Assembly (NCBI GenBank): GCA_963921425.1
Contig: OY992840.1
Location: 15,106,621-15,170,620, forward strand
Source of the DNA: Dryas octopetala
Taxonomy: Eukaryota > Streptophyta > Magnoliopsida > Rosales > Rosaceae
Direction: 5' to 3'
Length of the DNA: 64,000 nucleotides
Both the position numbers and the translations under genes were made by a program. Shown piece by piece: positions 49,001 through 59,878 of this stretch. A model generated the notes under the pieces. That model was given only the letters and a program-made list of their open reading frames with translations. It was not told the DNA's origin and did not search any database. The stretch's first letter is position 1. Each line of letters starts with the position of its first letter.

Positions 49001-50437
49001 AGCATCCTTAATCTTCGGAAAGTGATATTTTTGGGACCGTGACACTGCACTTCGTGGCAGTTTATCCAGATCAGGAGTGATCATCACAAAGACAACATGT
49101 TGGGAAAGGTTATCGATGCTATTCAAAAGAGTCGCCCATGTTTCCCCACGCAACAAGTGGCACTCATCAATAATGAAAACCTTAAAACGTGAGGAAACTG
49201 GAGGTATAACTGCATTTTTAATAAGGGCTCTAACCCTGTCTGCCCGATTGATTCTCACAGAATCCACTTCCTTGATGTCCCTGCTCCTTCCAGAAAAGAA
49301 CAAAAGACATTCACGGCAGAGACCACATGGCCTATGCTCCTCAAGTGAAAGACAATTTAGTGCTGCAGCAAAGATCCTTGAGGCAGATGTCTTTCCAGTA
49401 CCACCCGGACCATAGAAAAGATAGAATGAGGTTATTCTTCCTCTAGAGATAGCACCCAAAAGAGACCTCGCAACTACATTCTGTCCCACTAATTCATTAA
49501 AATATTTTGGCCTGAATTTCTGACTCAGACTCCTAGGAGTTTGAGGTTGTGGACTAGTTTCATTACCAATGTGTTTCAAGCTTCTCTGCTCATAATGTGC
49601 AACTTCATCTACATTCTTGTAAAACAAAGGATGGTCGTCTACATCAAAAGAAAGGTCAGCTTCTCTGAATGTTGGGGTTTTTGACCAGCAGCAGCTGATC
49701 CCACAACCACGATGATTACGATCTACAGCATCACCCTCTTCGTTTGGAAATAAAGATGTACTATGGCTTGAAAGAGCATCACTTGCTGAGGGGCATGGAC
49801 TGCCCAATTGACTAGTGACATCACCACCTGCCACAGACGGTTTTACATGATTTTTGCGTTGTGATTTTTGTTTTGATGCGATCTGATCTACCCTTTCTTC
49901 TTGTGATGACCTGACAGTTTCTTCATAATCCACATCCTCCAAAGGATTGCTGATAGGCATGAAGCATGTCAAGGCCAAGCCTTTGTCCCTATGACTGCTG
50001 CAATATCTATCACTGAATGATTTATTTCCATAAACCTCTTCCTTATTTGATCTAGAAAAATCAAATTCTTCAGCCTGTTTGCTCTCACTAGGACTCCCTG
50101 TGCTTCCAACCCACTCTGCATTCTCATGCAAGATCAACCTAGATTTTCCTAAACCACAAGTTAGTTCAAAATCATCTAAGCAATCCTCTCTTTGTCCGTG
50201 CAAACCCAAATTCTTTGGTCTCAGAAAACGATGTTTATCAAAGCCACCTTCTTGGAAAGTATTCATGAAATGCATAGAAATCTCATTACTCGAATTTGTA
50301 TCCCAATTTTCATTCTCAACCGGAGTGGAGAATTTGCTCATAGAAATAGTTGAAGGATCCCTTAGAGACCTCACCCTCCTCAGTGCCACAAGCGTTTTCG
50401 AGATAGGAATATCAACAGAATGCCGCCGCCCATCCAT
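46076..50437 (-). CDS. STICHEL-like AAA+ protein (DnaX/DNA pol III gamma-like)
   Basis: Protein of 1033 residues. Seven exons: 50437-48827, 48742-48523, 48418-48233, 48087-47881, 47658-46914, 46642-46585, 46150-46076; 3102 bases. Residues about 308-535 form a clamp-loader-like AAA+ domain: Walker A GPGGTGKTS (343-351), a four-Cys zinc module (C362, C371, C374, C377), Walker B VFIIDECH (420-427), and an SRSQ sensor/arginine-finger-like region near 466. It ends with the LVGWVLPCA block seen in STICHEL proteins. STICHEL controls trichome branching in Arabidopsis; this one looks nearest to STICHEL-like 2 (At4g24790). The first 178 codons and all upstream DNA are duplicated at 59,922 onward; this copy is the complete one. 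Confidence 0.93.
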
Positions 50438-50520
50438 AGTTTTCCCGAACCAAAAAAGATAATAATAATCAACTACAATAACTCAAAGAAACGTCAGAAT
50501 TCACACTGCAAATTCAAGTT

Positions 50521-50544
50521 TCAGGACCCCAAAAAGCCGTGCAT
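50521..50544 (-). other. Short upstream ORF in STICHEL-like leader
   Basis: ATG to stop of eight codons (MHGFLGS), 84 bases before the STICHEL-like start and just after an acceptor-like CTTTCAG at 50,552. Kept unchanged in the second copy (60,538-60,561). It could lower translation of the main ORF if the leader exon is used. Confidence 0.3.
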
Positions 50545-51300
50545 TCTCAACCTGAAAGAGACAAGGCAGTAACAAAAACATTAAAAGGATCACAGGAGAA
50601 AACCTCTCTGTCAAAAATAGGCAAAGAATAGTGGTGGCTTTAATCTTCCAGAGAACCCAAGACCACAAAACTGGAAAGGAACAAAATTCTCAAAAACAAA
50701 ATAATCCAGTCAAAAATTGAAAACTAGTGTTGGGTTCAGTCACTCACAGCCTGAAAGACCAATAACAGTCTGAATACTCTGATTTCTCCTCAATGGCATT
50801 TCAGCATTGCCATTTTAGGGATAATGAAAAACAAAACTTGAGCATTTGCAGAAGTATGGAACAATGTAGAACCTTTTTGTTACAGAATAACATCATGGAA
50901 TTCATAAAAAGCAATTTCTTCTCACCTCAGGATAATAAAAACAAGAACCCACAAAGTCGTTCCCAAGAAATAAAGAATCAAAACTCACCCACATGCAGGA
51001 AACAACTCAACAAGCATTACTGATTACTACAATCCAGCAATACCATTCACATTTGTCTAAAACACCATCATACAGCTCAACACCACAGTCTAGAATCTAG
51101 ATAGAGAAAATAGTCAAAGAGAGAATCTAGAATTCAAAAATCAAACAGTAAAAAATACTAAAAATAATCAAATGCAAACAAAACAACGCGAAACGACAAA
51201 GTCGATGAAGCCCAAAGTCCAAACCTTCGGAATAGAAATATTCCAAACCCCTTCGAAGTTGACGAAATTTCAAATGGGTAGCGTAGAAAGAGGAATAGAA

Positions 51301-51316
51301 TAAAAACCCTAACCCT
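51301..51316. promoter_or_regulatory. Double telo-box near the STICHEL-like promoter
   Basis: AAAAACCCTAACCCTAAAA, two overlapping AAACCCTAA telo-box units, lies about 865 bases upstream of the STICHEL-like start. In plants such boxes sit near transcription starts of housekeeping genes and are bound by telomere-repeat-binding factors. Repeated in the second copy at 61,318-61,333. Confidence 0.45.
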
Positions 51317-51835
51317 AAAACAGAGGTGGTCTTGGTGGTTGAGCTCCGTGGTCGAAGTGGTAGAGAGAAGCATAGGTAGGGGAGGAAGATAGATAGAGTG
51401 AAGTATCGGTCAGTGGCAAAGTAGTAAATGCAATAAATGCGAGGGGTGGTTAGACACGCCATTGCTTGTGAGAGCGAGCGACCGAGCCGACGTGTACAGT
51501 ACAGAGAAGACACAGCTAAATTTGGTCAGAAATTCTCTGTTGGTTGGCAGAGCTCTATGTACAGAGTGTCTCGGATTCTGAGCCTCAGGGGTGTTTTGGA
51601 CCTTTCGCAAGCTGCGACTCGGCGGTTTCAGTTAGTTTGCCCCGGGAAAAAGCTGTGTACTGTATCTATCTATCGTTTGGTTTAGTTGGGTGTCTTGGCC
51701 CACGCGCATGAGTGACGCGTGTTGGGGAAATTTTAAACTCCTTCGCTGGCCTGTTTGTATACCGAGAAACCAGAGGAAAGGTCAAACGAAGTTAAATTAT
51801 TTGTGACCGTATAGTAAATTAAGCGTTAGAGTAAG

Positions 51836-52228
51836 AGTTAATTACACTTACACTCCCTGGAGTTTATCTTCTTTTTATATACACCCTTGAGGTTTATCGT
51901 CTTTTCACATACACCCCTTGGAGTTTCAATAATTACACATACACCCCATGAGGTTTTAAAACTGTTACATATAACCCCCTATAAGAAAATAAATAAATAA
52001 AATAATATTTGTATTCAGGTTATACTTTACACCTTGAATAATCTTATTAGGTTATTTAATCCCTTAGCATGCTTTTTTGCATAATTTCTCATCATTTTCG
52101 TCTCACTATAGGGGATTATATGTAACAGTTTTAAAACCTCAGGGGGTGTATGTGTAATTATTGAAACCTTAGGGGGTGTATGTAAAAAGACAATAAACTT
52201 CAGAGGGTGTAAGTGTAATTAACTCATC
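51836..52228. mobile_element. Hairpin MITE (Mutator-like?), copy in unit A
   Basis: About 390 bases with near-palindromic halves: ends GAGTTAATTACACTTACA and its inverse, then repeated CACCCC(T)GAGGTTT blocks facing AACCTCAGGGGGTG blocks, around a 100-base centre. Flanks TTAGAGTAA (left) and TCAGAGTAA (right) may be a 9-base target duplication, the size used by Mutator-like elements. No coding sequence. Confidence 0.7.
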
Positions 52229-53790
52229 AGAGTAATGTATTATTATTCTACTGGGGCATCTATTCCCAAAATATTATACTATTCAATTCATCAACAAATT
52301 CAGAGAATATAACTATTTGGATCAAAATTACATTATATACCACATTTTCAATGACAGTATATTAGGAAATTTCAAATAAGGTATCATTACATAGTGGGTG
52401 CTTACTTATTGTGAAATAAAAGAAGCTCTTTAGTGGGTCATTAATCATTATGAACAATAAAATTATGAGACTCGCACTGATAAATTATTTAAGATTTAAA
52501 ATTAGGTTTTCTAACACTATTTTTTTATTATAAAGGTGGAATTCACCCTATCCACATGAGTCTCACATTTATTATAAATACAATATACAATGTAATATCA
52601 AAATATGGTACTTTCATGTTAATAATTTCAAGATAATTCTAAATCTTAAACATATTCTCTGGTGTCGGGTTTAAATGCGAGATAATATGAGATGTGTGCG
52701 AGCTTTTGATATACAAATCACTAATTAGTCGTGTTAAACGGGTTGACATGAACACCATTATACCCAACACTAGCTTTGCTCACCCCTAAAATTTTTTAAA
52801 GAACTCCATTTTGTTGCTGTTGGGAGCTGCCCATAAGAAGGACAATCACTATAACTTGTTGAAATTCCTAGTGATGAAGACTGAAGAGCAATCAACAATC
52901 TGCATCTACTGTCATTGTTTTCTGGTGGGAACTGGGAAGAGCTTGGAACCTTTAGAGTACCCTGTCAAGTAGTACTTGCAGAAAAAGCACATGCACTTCA
53001 TTTTATAGCTTCACTGTCGAAGTAGAACTGGTATCTATGCACTGCGGCTGTTAAATAACGTGTGCAAAATGCTTCGGAAAAACAGTGACTTGTCATGGTG
53101 ACATTACCAAAAACCCACATTAATTCTTTTGCAAAAGCACTTGGGAAAAAAGTGAAGACCAGACTTACTTCATTGCATTGCATATTTACGAGACGTATAT
53201 GACTTTAAGCTTATAGGTCAAAGAAGTAAAAAGCTTAACGCACTTCTGACATGACTGAGACTCCAATTGGCTCATTGAGACATAACCTGTGGCGCAGACT
53301 CTACAGAGTGGCAGAGATATATAATAGAGGGTTGGTGTCCATAGTTAGTATTGGTATTTATGAATCCATAATAATGCTCAATGATGCTACATTGCAAATT
53401 GCCACTACGTGGAGTTCTAGTGTTGTACATTGGACTGGGCCATTGTCGGCCCAACGAAAATGTTCAGTTGTCCACTACAAGTCTCTGCCTTTGCCGAACA
53501 AACTCAAAATTTGGGCTGGGCTACATCATAACTGTTTTGGCAAGAAAGAGGCCCAAGGCCAGACCATGTTTATATTTTTTGGTTAAATGGGGGACCGAAG
53601 CCCAACAAGAACAACTACACAAAAGGATTAATTAACATCAACAATACGAGGCATTAAGATCTCAACTAAATCATCAAGCAACACATACTGAACAAAAGGA
53701 AAAACTATTATGTATAACTATAATGTAGTCGCGTTGAGTAACTAATTCATGTGTTATAATATGAGTGAACGACTAGTTTATACTTCTATG
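52229..53790. other. Intergenic DNA within the duplicated unit
   Basis: AT-rich sequence with no recognised gene. An open frame at 53,251-53,586 is kept in both copies (111 codons) but shows no known domain, and similarity is explained by the recent duplication. Confidence 0.35.
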
Positions 53791-54282
53791 GCATATTTAC
53801 TAATCCGTAATCGGATTATGAGGAATTGAATTGAGGAAGAATTAGATTGAGGAGTTAGAATATAGATTCTCATTGAAGTTGTTTACTAAACTATATGAAA
53901 TCAGAGTAGAAATGATACTTATTCCATATAAGTCATTTACTAATTCACTTGAATCGGAATTAAAACTAATTTGATTACTAAAATGCCCTTGTTCTAAATA
54001 AATTGAACGGGCTAAAGTGAATGAGCAAACTTGAAAATTGTATAAATAATGTGAGGGTATAAAAGAAAAAAAAAATGGACTCCAGATGAGTTGTTTCTCC
54101 AGCAATCAGAATACCACACCCACCCAAGAATCCAATTTCTCCAAAATAAAAAGTTGAATTTCTAATAACATATTGGTTCACTTGTGTTTTTATTCTCATA
54201 TGGTTAATAAATACATGAGTAATCCGTAATTAGAATCCAACTTTTTATTTTGATTTCGATTATGGATTAGTAAACATGTCAT
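53791..54282. mobile_element. MITE-like element with ATTTACTAATCC ends
   Basis: Left end reads CATATTTACTAATCCGTAATCG and the right end is its near inverse (GATTATGGATTAGTAAACATG). The interior has no coding potential. The left 193 bases recur at 63,808-64,000, where the window stops. Confidence 0.65.
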
Positions 54283-54727
54283 TATGGTATAATAATAATA
54301 AAATCTACCCATATTATACCTAATAGATTAGTTATATTACATAACGGTGTTACGATTATACATAATAATTTCTCAAACAAAATAAAAAGGATATAAAAAA
54401 TTACACATCCCAAATTAAGACTGTGACTGAAGTTTGCAAGGTTGTCAACAATAGACCATATCTATGTTCAGGAAGAAAATTTGAAAAAATTATTTAAACC
54501 ATCTTTATTATTGAGGCGGAACTCACTACATAAATAAATTTCTATCTTTATTAGAAATATAATATACAATAATACAAGATAGTTAGTTGAGAATTGAGAT
54601 AGTTGGAGTGGTTGACAAAAATTTGGCATGACAAGAAAAAAAAAAAAAGTACTTGCAAGCCCCAAAAAATGGATGAATTTAAAATGAGGAAAACTGGAAA
54701 AGGGAAGAGGAGACATGTGAGTAGTGT

Positions 54728-54919
54728 CATGGTCTCAAGGGGATTGTCTTGAACGTCGGCAACATAGTCTTTGAGAGTCACAGCGATTGGTGAAGGTTGA
54801 GGTCCATCCAGCAGCATTGACTTTGAGAGATGAGATGTGGCGAGGTGCTCCAGGACTTCACATTCCTCGCCAATTCCCCGGGATTCCAATTCCTGCTTTT
54901 CCAACTTATACACCACCAA
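54728..54919 (-). pseudogene. Unidentified coding-like fragment
   Basis: Minus-strand open stretch with protein-like composition, including EVLEHLATSHLSKSMLL and GPQPSPIAVTLKDYV. Its G/C content is higher than that of the AT-rich surroundings. An acceptor-like AAAAGCAG precedes it. No neighbouring exons fit. It may be a decayed gene or retrocopy fragment. I do not recognise the family. Confidence 0.3.
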
Positions 54920-55887
54920 ATATTCTATTTTTTATTTACTCTCGAAAAAAAATAAATCTATTTTATTTATTTTTCTTATATCAATTTGTCCGTGCATGGA
55001 AAGCCTTTTCCTTTTGGATTCTTTTTTCACAAGAAAAATAAAATAATAAAATATATCTTGATTTGACTCATCAGAAATTAATTTGCATGGGAGTTGAAAC
55101 CTACATTTAGGTAAAAGCAATAACAACGTTTGTGTTGTGTGGCCATCTATAATTACACATTCAAGTTCATTCAAGAAGATTTCAGGTTTTTAGTTGAATC
55201 CTTCAGGTTTGAAACACAGAGTCGGCCCCGGGATTCTCGGGTTAATCATATATATTTACAGAAATAAAGTACAAGGATGTCTTAAATATATAATCATTTT
55301 TTTAATTTTAGTATTAAGATTTATTTACATCAATTACCACCACAGCTTTACTTGCCACAACAGCTTTACTTTCCACTATTAAAGCTTGTGATCTACCTAA
55401 ATTGTTATTAATAAGCACATAATATTGTATGTAGATGGAACTCTACAATTGTTCTTACTTAAATTTCTTTTAATGTAATTTTCCTCTTTAGAGTTTTATT
55501 TTCTCTTATGTTGGCATTTTTTTTCAATAAAGTTACAATAATGTTTATATCATATAACTGATTTGATTTAATTAGATCTGGACCACCTATGGTTGTGACG
55601 TTGTGTGGGTTACTAGGTTGGACAAATTTGCATCATTATTTATGTGGTTATTAATTAGTATTTAGCTTCCTTTTTAATTATTATTATTATTATTTAGTTT
55701 CTTGATCGATCCCCGACCCCATAAAAAAAGAGTACAAATATATAAAAGTGGAGGACAGAGTTTACCTATGAAAATGGCGAAAATGGTGCCGTTGCAAATC
55801 TTGGAGACACGAACAAAATTGTACAGCCTGTAAACGAGTGTCAAGCTAATCTTTTTTATTTTTTATTTTAAAAGCAATTTTGCACCT

Positions 55888-55903
55888 CCCCCCCCCCCCC
55901 CCC
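55888..55903. repeat. Poly-C run (16 bases)
   Basis: Sixteen C in a row followed by GCGGGC, in otherwise AT-rich intergenic DNA. Long C/G runs are rare in plants and prone to length error. Confidence 0.85.
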
Positions 55904-57352
55904 GCGGGCAATCTTTCCTCATTGTATTGTACATGTATATTTTATTCGTTGACGAGAAATTATTTTATATAACTGAAATATTGTCGATAAATTATTTTAT
56001 ATAACTGAAACATTGTCACATAATATTACTAATTCAACATGTCATAATATAGATAAATGTTATTAATATTATATCATATTAATATAAATATATATTTTAA
56101 TAATAACTTTATAGGCTGAATTGGTTACACCACGTGATGGTGTATCAGATACACCTAATAAATTTTCATCTCGAAAATTCTCATTTATGGCCTCTCTTAT
56201 AATATTCTTTCCCCTTTAATATTCCCATGATTTTCTCTTTGATATTCTTTAATTTTCGTAATTCTATATTTTTCTCCCTTTAATTTTGGCAAGGTTCCAT
56301 AGAATCTTGCTTATAACAATTGTATAATTGTGGTATAATTGTGTAATTAAATGTAATGTACCAAATATATGGCAAGACATTCGTATTTGAATGAATTGTC
56401 ATGATATACATACTAAATATATATATCTTTATTATTGATCAAGTAATTAAGATCGCATTTAAATATAACGTCCTAATTTAAAGTTTGACAATATAATATA
56501 TGAGCAATAAATTTGTTCACCCTATTTTATATAACCAAACCTTTTCTCCACCTTTTTCTCAACTCTCAACTTTTTATTGTTACATACCAACTAGCTTTAG
56601 TGGTATTTAATTTCACAAAATTAGAGAACTCTCAAGTTTGAATCACCTATCGAATTTAGATTATTAAAAAAAGAAAAGAAAAAACTATGTTTGATACATG
56701 TATAAAATGATTGACATGAACCAATTTACATTATGCAATGTGGGTACGAATGCAATAAATAAACATAAATTGGGGCTTAAACCTTTTTTTTTTCTTTTTT
56801 CTCTTTTAGATCTAGAATGAGAATATGAGAATTCGATCTTGAACCTCACCCCACAAAGTCCACATCTTTTTTTTTTTGGACACAAAGTCCACATCAACCA
56901 CACTGTTTAATGCCAAAAAACAAAGAAAAAGAATAAGGAAATGCAAGAAAATAACAGGACAATGATACAGCACGTGAGCATGACCATGGTCTTACGACAA
57001 GCTGCATGAGAGGGTGACTGCTCAAGTGCTCAGTATATCATTGCCAGTTTGCCACTAGTGCCTTTTTTCTTTTTTTAAATAGTTATTTAGAAAAATAAAT
57101 AAATTTAATGGATTTGTTTTTTTTTTTGGAGGAGAAAATTTAATGGATTAGAATTTAGAAATTAGAAGAAGAATAAGAGGCTCTCTGTCTTTCTTTGTTT
57201 CTTTGTCCCAAAGCGAGAGAGAAGACAGTCACTTTTCACTTCAAAACACTCTGTCTTTCACTCGGCCAACAGAAAGTCATAAATACTTAGTAGAAACAAA
57301 GAGGAATGCCAATTTGCTTCTGATCTTCAATCCAGAGAGAGAGAGAGAGAGA

Positions 57353-59725
57353 ATGGGTGGGGTTACTTCATCCATGGCTGCCAAGTTTGCCTTTTTCCCA
57401 CCAAACCCACCATCCTACAAGGTAATCAAAGACGAAGCCACGGGACTCTTGCTATTGCACCCTCTTCCCCACCGCGAAAATGTCGACATTTTGAAGTTTC
57501 CCACGCGCCGCGGCTCGGAGATCGTGGCCGTCTATATACGCCACCCAATGGCCATTTCCACCCTTCTGTATTCTCATGGCAACGCCACTGACATCGGTCA
57601 GATGTACGAACTCTTCATCGAATTGAGCATTCACCTGCGTGTCAATCTCATGGGGTAAGTTTGTTCTCTCTACCCTTTACTCCAATTTTGAAGCTTTCGT
57701 CTGTGATTGGTTTTTCCATTATCTAGTGGGTGTGTAGATGAAATTTGGATGAATCAGCAATACCCATTTGAGAAATTTGGGGAAGTTTGCTTTCTGTGTT
57801 GATTGGAATTGTGAGTGTGACAATTTGGGTTCTAGGGAAGTTGATTTAAAAGTGTATTTTTTTGGGTAGGTTTTAGACTTTTAGTGTTAGTTCTACTATC
57901 ATGAGTTGTTTACTTGCTAAACGAGGTGGACTCTGCCTCAAGATTCGAAATTGTTAATCTTGACTGAAACTAAGGAATTGGGTTAAGATGTTTTTGCTTT
58001 TTCTTCGTAGACATGTTCTTCCACATTTCAACTGTGTGATGTTATTTTTTGATTGTTTTGGGTCCTTAGTACAACCAATCCAGGTGAGGAACTGGTGATT
58101 TGATTTTAGAAATATGAATCCTCTTAATAATCATGATTTAGAAATAGGATACTTTAAAGAGTTTCGATTAACCCAATTAGTGTTTTGGCTCAACCAATCA
58201 GTTAGCAATAAGGTTGGAAATTGTATACAGAATGTTATATTGCTATTTAGAGATATCAGAAGAGGTTATTTTGCCACATTGGTTGTGTTTGTTGTCAGTT
58301 CTGGGATCCACAGTTCATCTGGAAGAGGTTTCATAAATGAATATCAGAAGTAGTTGAACCTAAATACAGGTAAATTTTTAAGTGTAATGGTTATAGCAAC
58401 ATGGAACTTTCAAGTAATTTTGTTTACAATTATTGTCACACCTCTTCCTTTACCATGTAGTTCTATATATATGACTTGTAGGCCATAGGTCATTTAAAGC
58501 ATACATGGATACCTCACACATGGTATACATTGTTAGAACCGTTTGTTATATGTAGTATTTCTTTAATTCTAGACTCATCGTTTAAAAGTCTTCATGGTGT
58601 GAAAGGAAAAAAATGTTGTAAAGTTGCAGGATGTCTTCGGGAAGGGGGGGGGGGGGGGGACAAAAATGGACACGTGTGATTTACTGGGTCCAGTTTTTGG
58701 GAAAACTAATTTTGAAGGTGCTGACTCCAAACCAACTTTACTCTAGTAATCAGAGAGTACTCTAGTAACCAGAGAGTGTAAGGCAGGTTTAACAGGCTGA
58801 ACTGATTAAATTATCCTTCCAAGTTGACTATGATTATTTGTCGGAGGAGGAAAAAAGAATTTGTTGGTTTTGTGGAGAAGACTTAAGAAGTCTCTTTTGC
58901 ATCAGAAAAGGTTTTATGGTGGCAATTAAATGTGCATAGCCTTTGCATTATAAGTGCAAAGCACATTGTGGACTGGAGTGCTGAGTCACTGATGCTGGAT
59001 CACCTCCCAAAGTTACATCTACTTGTCCAAAATCTATCACTTCTGATAAAGCTTGGAGACCTGCTTTTGCATCCTAAATTATGTTTGATTAGCAATTGTG
59101 TGGACACACTGTTGCAAGCCTAACACCAGCAGATATATTTTCAAGAGACATTTTATTTTGAAAATAAATACAGAAAACATTCTGAACCATATTATTTCAA
59201 CGTGGGCAGGTATGATTACTCTGGCTATGGGCAGTCATCAGGCAAGGTAAGTGCAGTATGAATCATCAATTTGTTGTGATTCAAATTGTAATAGAAAGGT
59301 TTTACTGAATCCCATTTGTATACCTTTCTGCAGCCAAGCGAACATAATACATATGCAGATATTGAAGCTGCATATAAGTGTCTTGAAGAGAGGTATGGTG
59401 CTAAGCAGGAAGACATAATCCTCTATGGTCAATCTGTTGGAAGCGGTCCTACTGTTGATCTTGCTACCCGTTTGCCTCGACTAAGAGCAATTGTTCTGCA
59501 TAGTCCTATATTATCAGGTTTGAGAGTCATGTATCCTGTGAAGCGCACCTACTGGTTTGATATCTATAAGGTTAGTTTCTTGATATCAATTGTTATGATG
59601 ACTTTTATCCAATTACTTTATCTAGTGAATGTTGATGAATGTGTATGGGTCTGAACCTGATTTACATTAATGTGCAGAACATTGATAAAATCCCTCTAGT
59701 AAAATGTCCTGTGCTGGTAATACAT
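57353..59725 (+). CDS. ABHD17-type alpha/beta hydrolase, exons 1-4 only
   Basis: N-terminal 208 residues of a serine hydrolase of the ABHD17 (FAM108) family, which in animals removes palmitate from membrane proteins. Exons: 57353-57654, 59211-59247, 59334-59570, 59678-59725; phases agree. [27 protein letters not shown] (oxyanion block) and the nucleophile GQSVGSGP (S147) are visible. The catalytic Asp and His (family motifs DEVVD and GGNHC) lie in later exons and are missing. The intron after exon 4 runs into the duplicated STICHEL-like sequence at 59,922. As drawn here it cannot make an active enzyme unless the 3' exons lie beyond 64,000 and a very long intron is spliced. The 5' UTR ends in a (GA)n run. 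A complete copy is predicted near 67,370. Confidence 0.88.
58644..58659. repeat. Poly-G run (16 bases) in ABHD17 intron 1
   Basis: Sixteen G in a row in the 1.56-kb first intron. On the transcript it could form a G-quadruplex. Length is uncertain because such runs are often mis-sequenced. Confidence 0.85.
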
Positions 59726-59878
59726 GTAAGTACTCATGATTTATTATTTTTCTTTTGCTATGTAATAAAGTGATTGTGAGAATGTTACTATTTTCCGTAC
59801 GTGTGGCTTTCCATTTATATTTTTAGTTTTTCATAGATGTGACTAAAGCAGAATATCATGCTAAACATGCATGAAATC

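Larger units (their letters stand above)
54283..57352. other. Intergenic region upstream of ABHD17
   Basis: About 3 kb, AT-rich. It includes a coding-like stretch on the minus strand (54,728-54,919, reading SRGIGEECEVLEHL and SPIAVTLKDYVADV) that I could not assign, a run of 16 C at 55,888-55,903, and an AT-rich middle. A CTTTGTTTCTTTGTCC and GA-rich leader precedes the ABHD17 start from about 57,180. No complete gene was recognised. Confidence 0.4.

Noticed and set aside
51301-51316. Interstitial telomere repeat
   Set aside because: Only two units; this is a promoter-type telo-box, not a telomeric array.
51127-51513. Minus-strand 128-codon frame kept in both units
   Set aside because: Lies in the STICHEL-like leader/promoter region, is rich in Phe/Leu/Ser from T-rich DNA, and matches no family.
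53251-53586. Open frame of 111 codons present in both duplicated units (also 63,268-63,603)
   Set aside because: Its conservation is explained by the recent duplication; no domain, no splice context, and changes between copies are not biased to silent sites.
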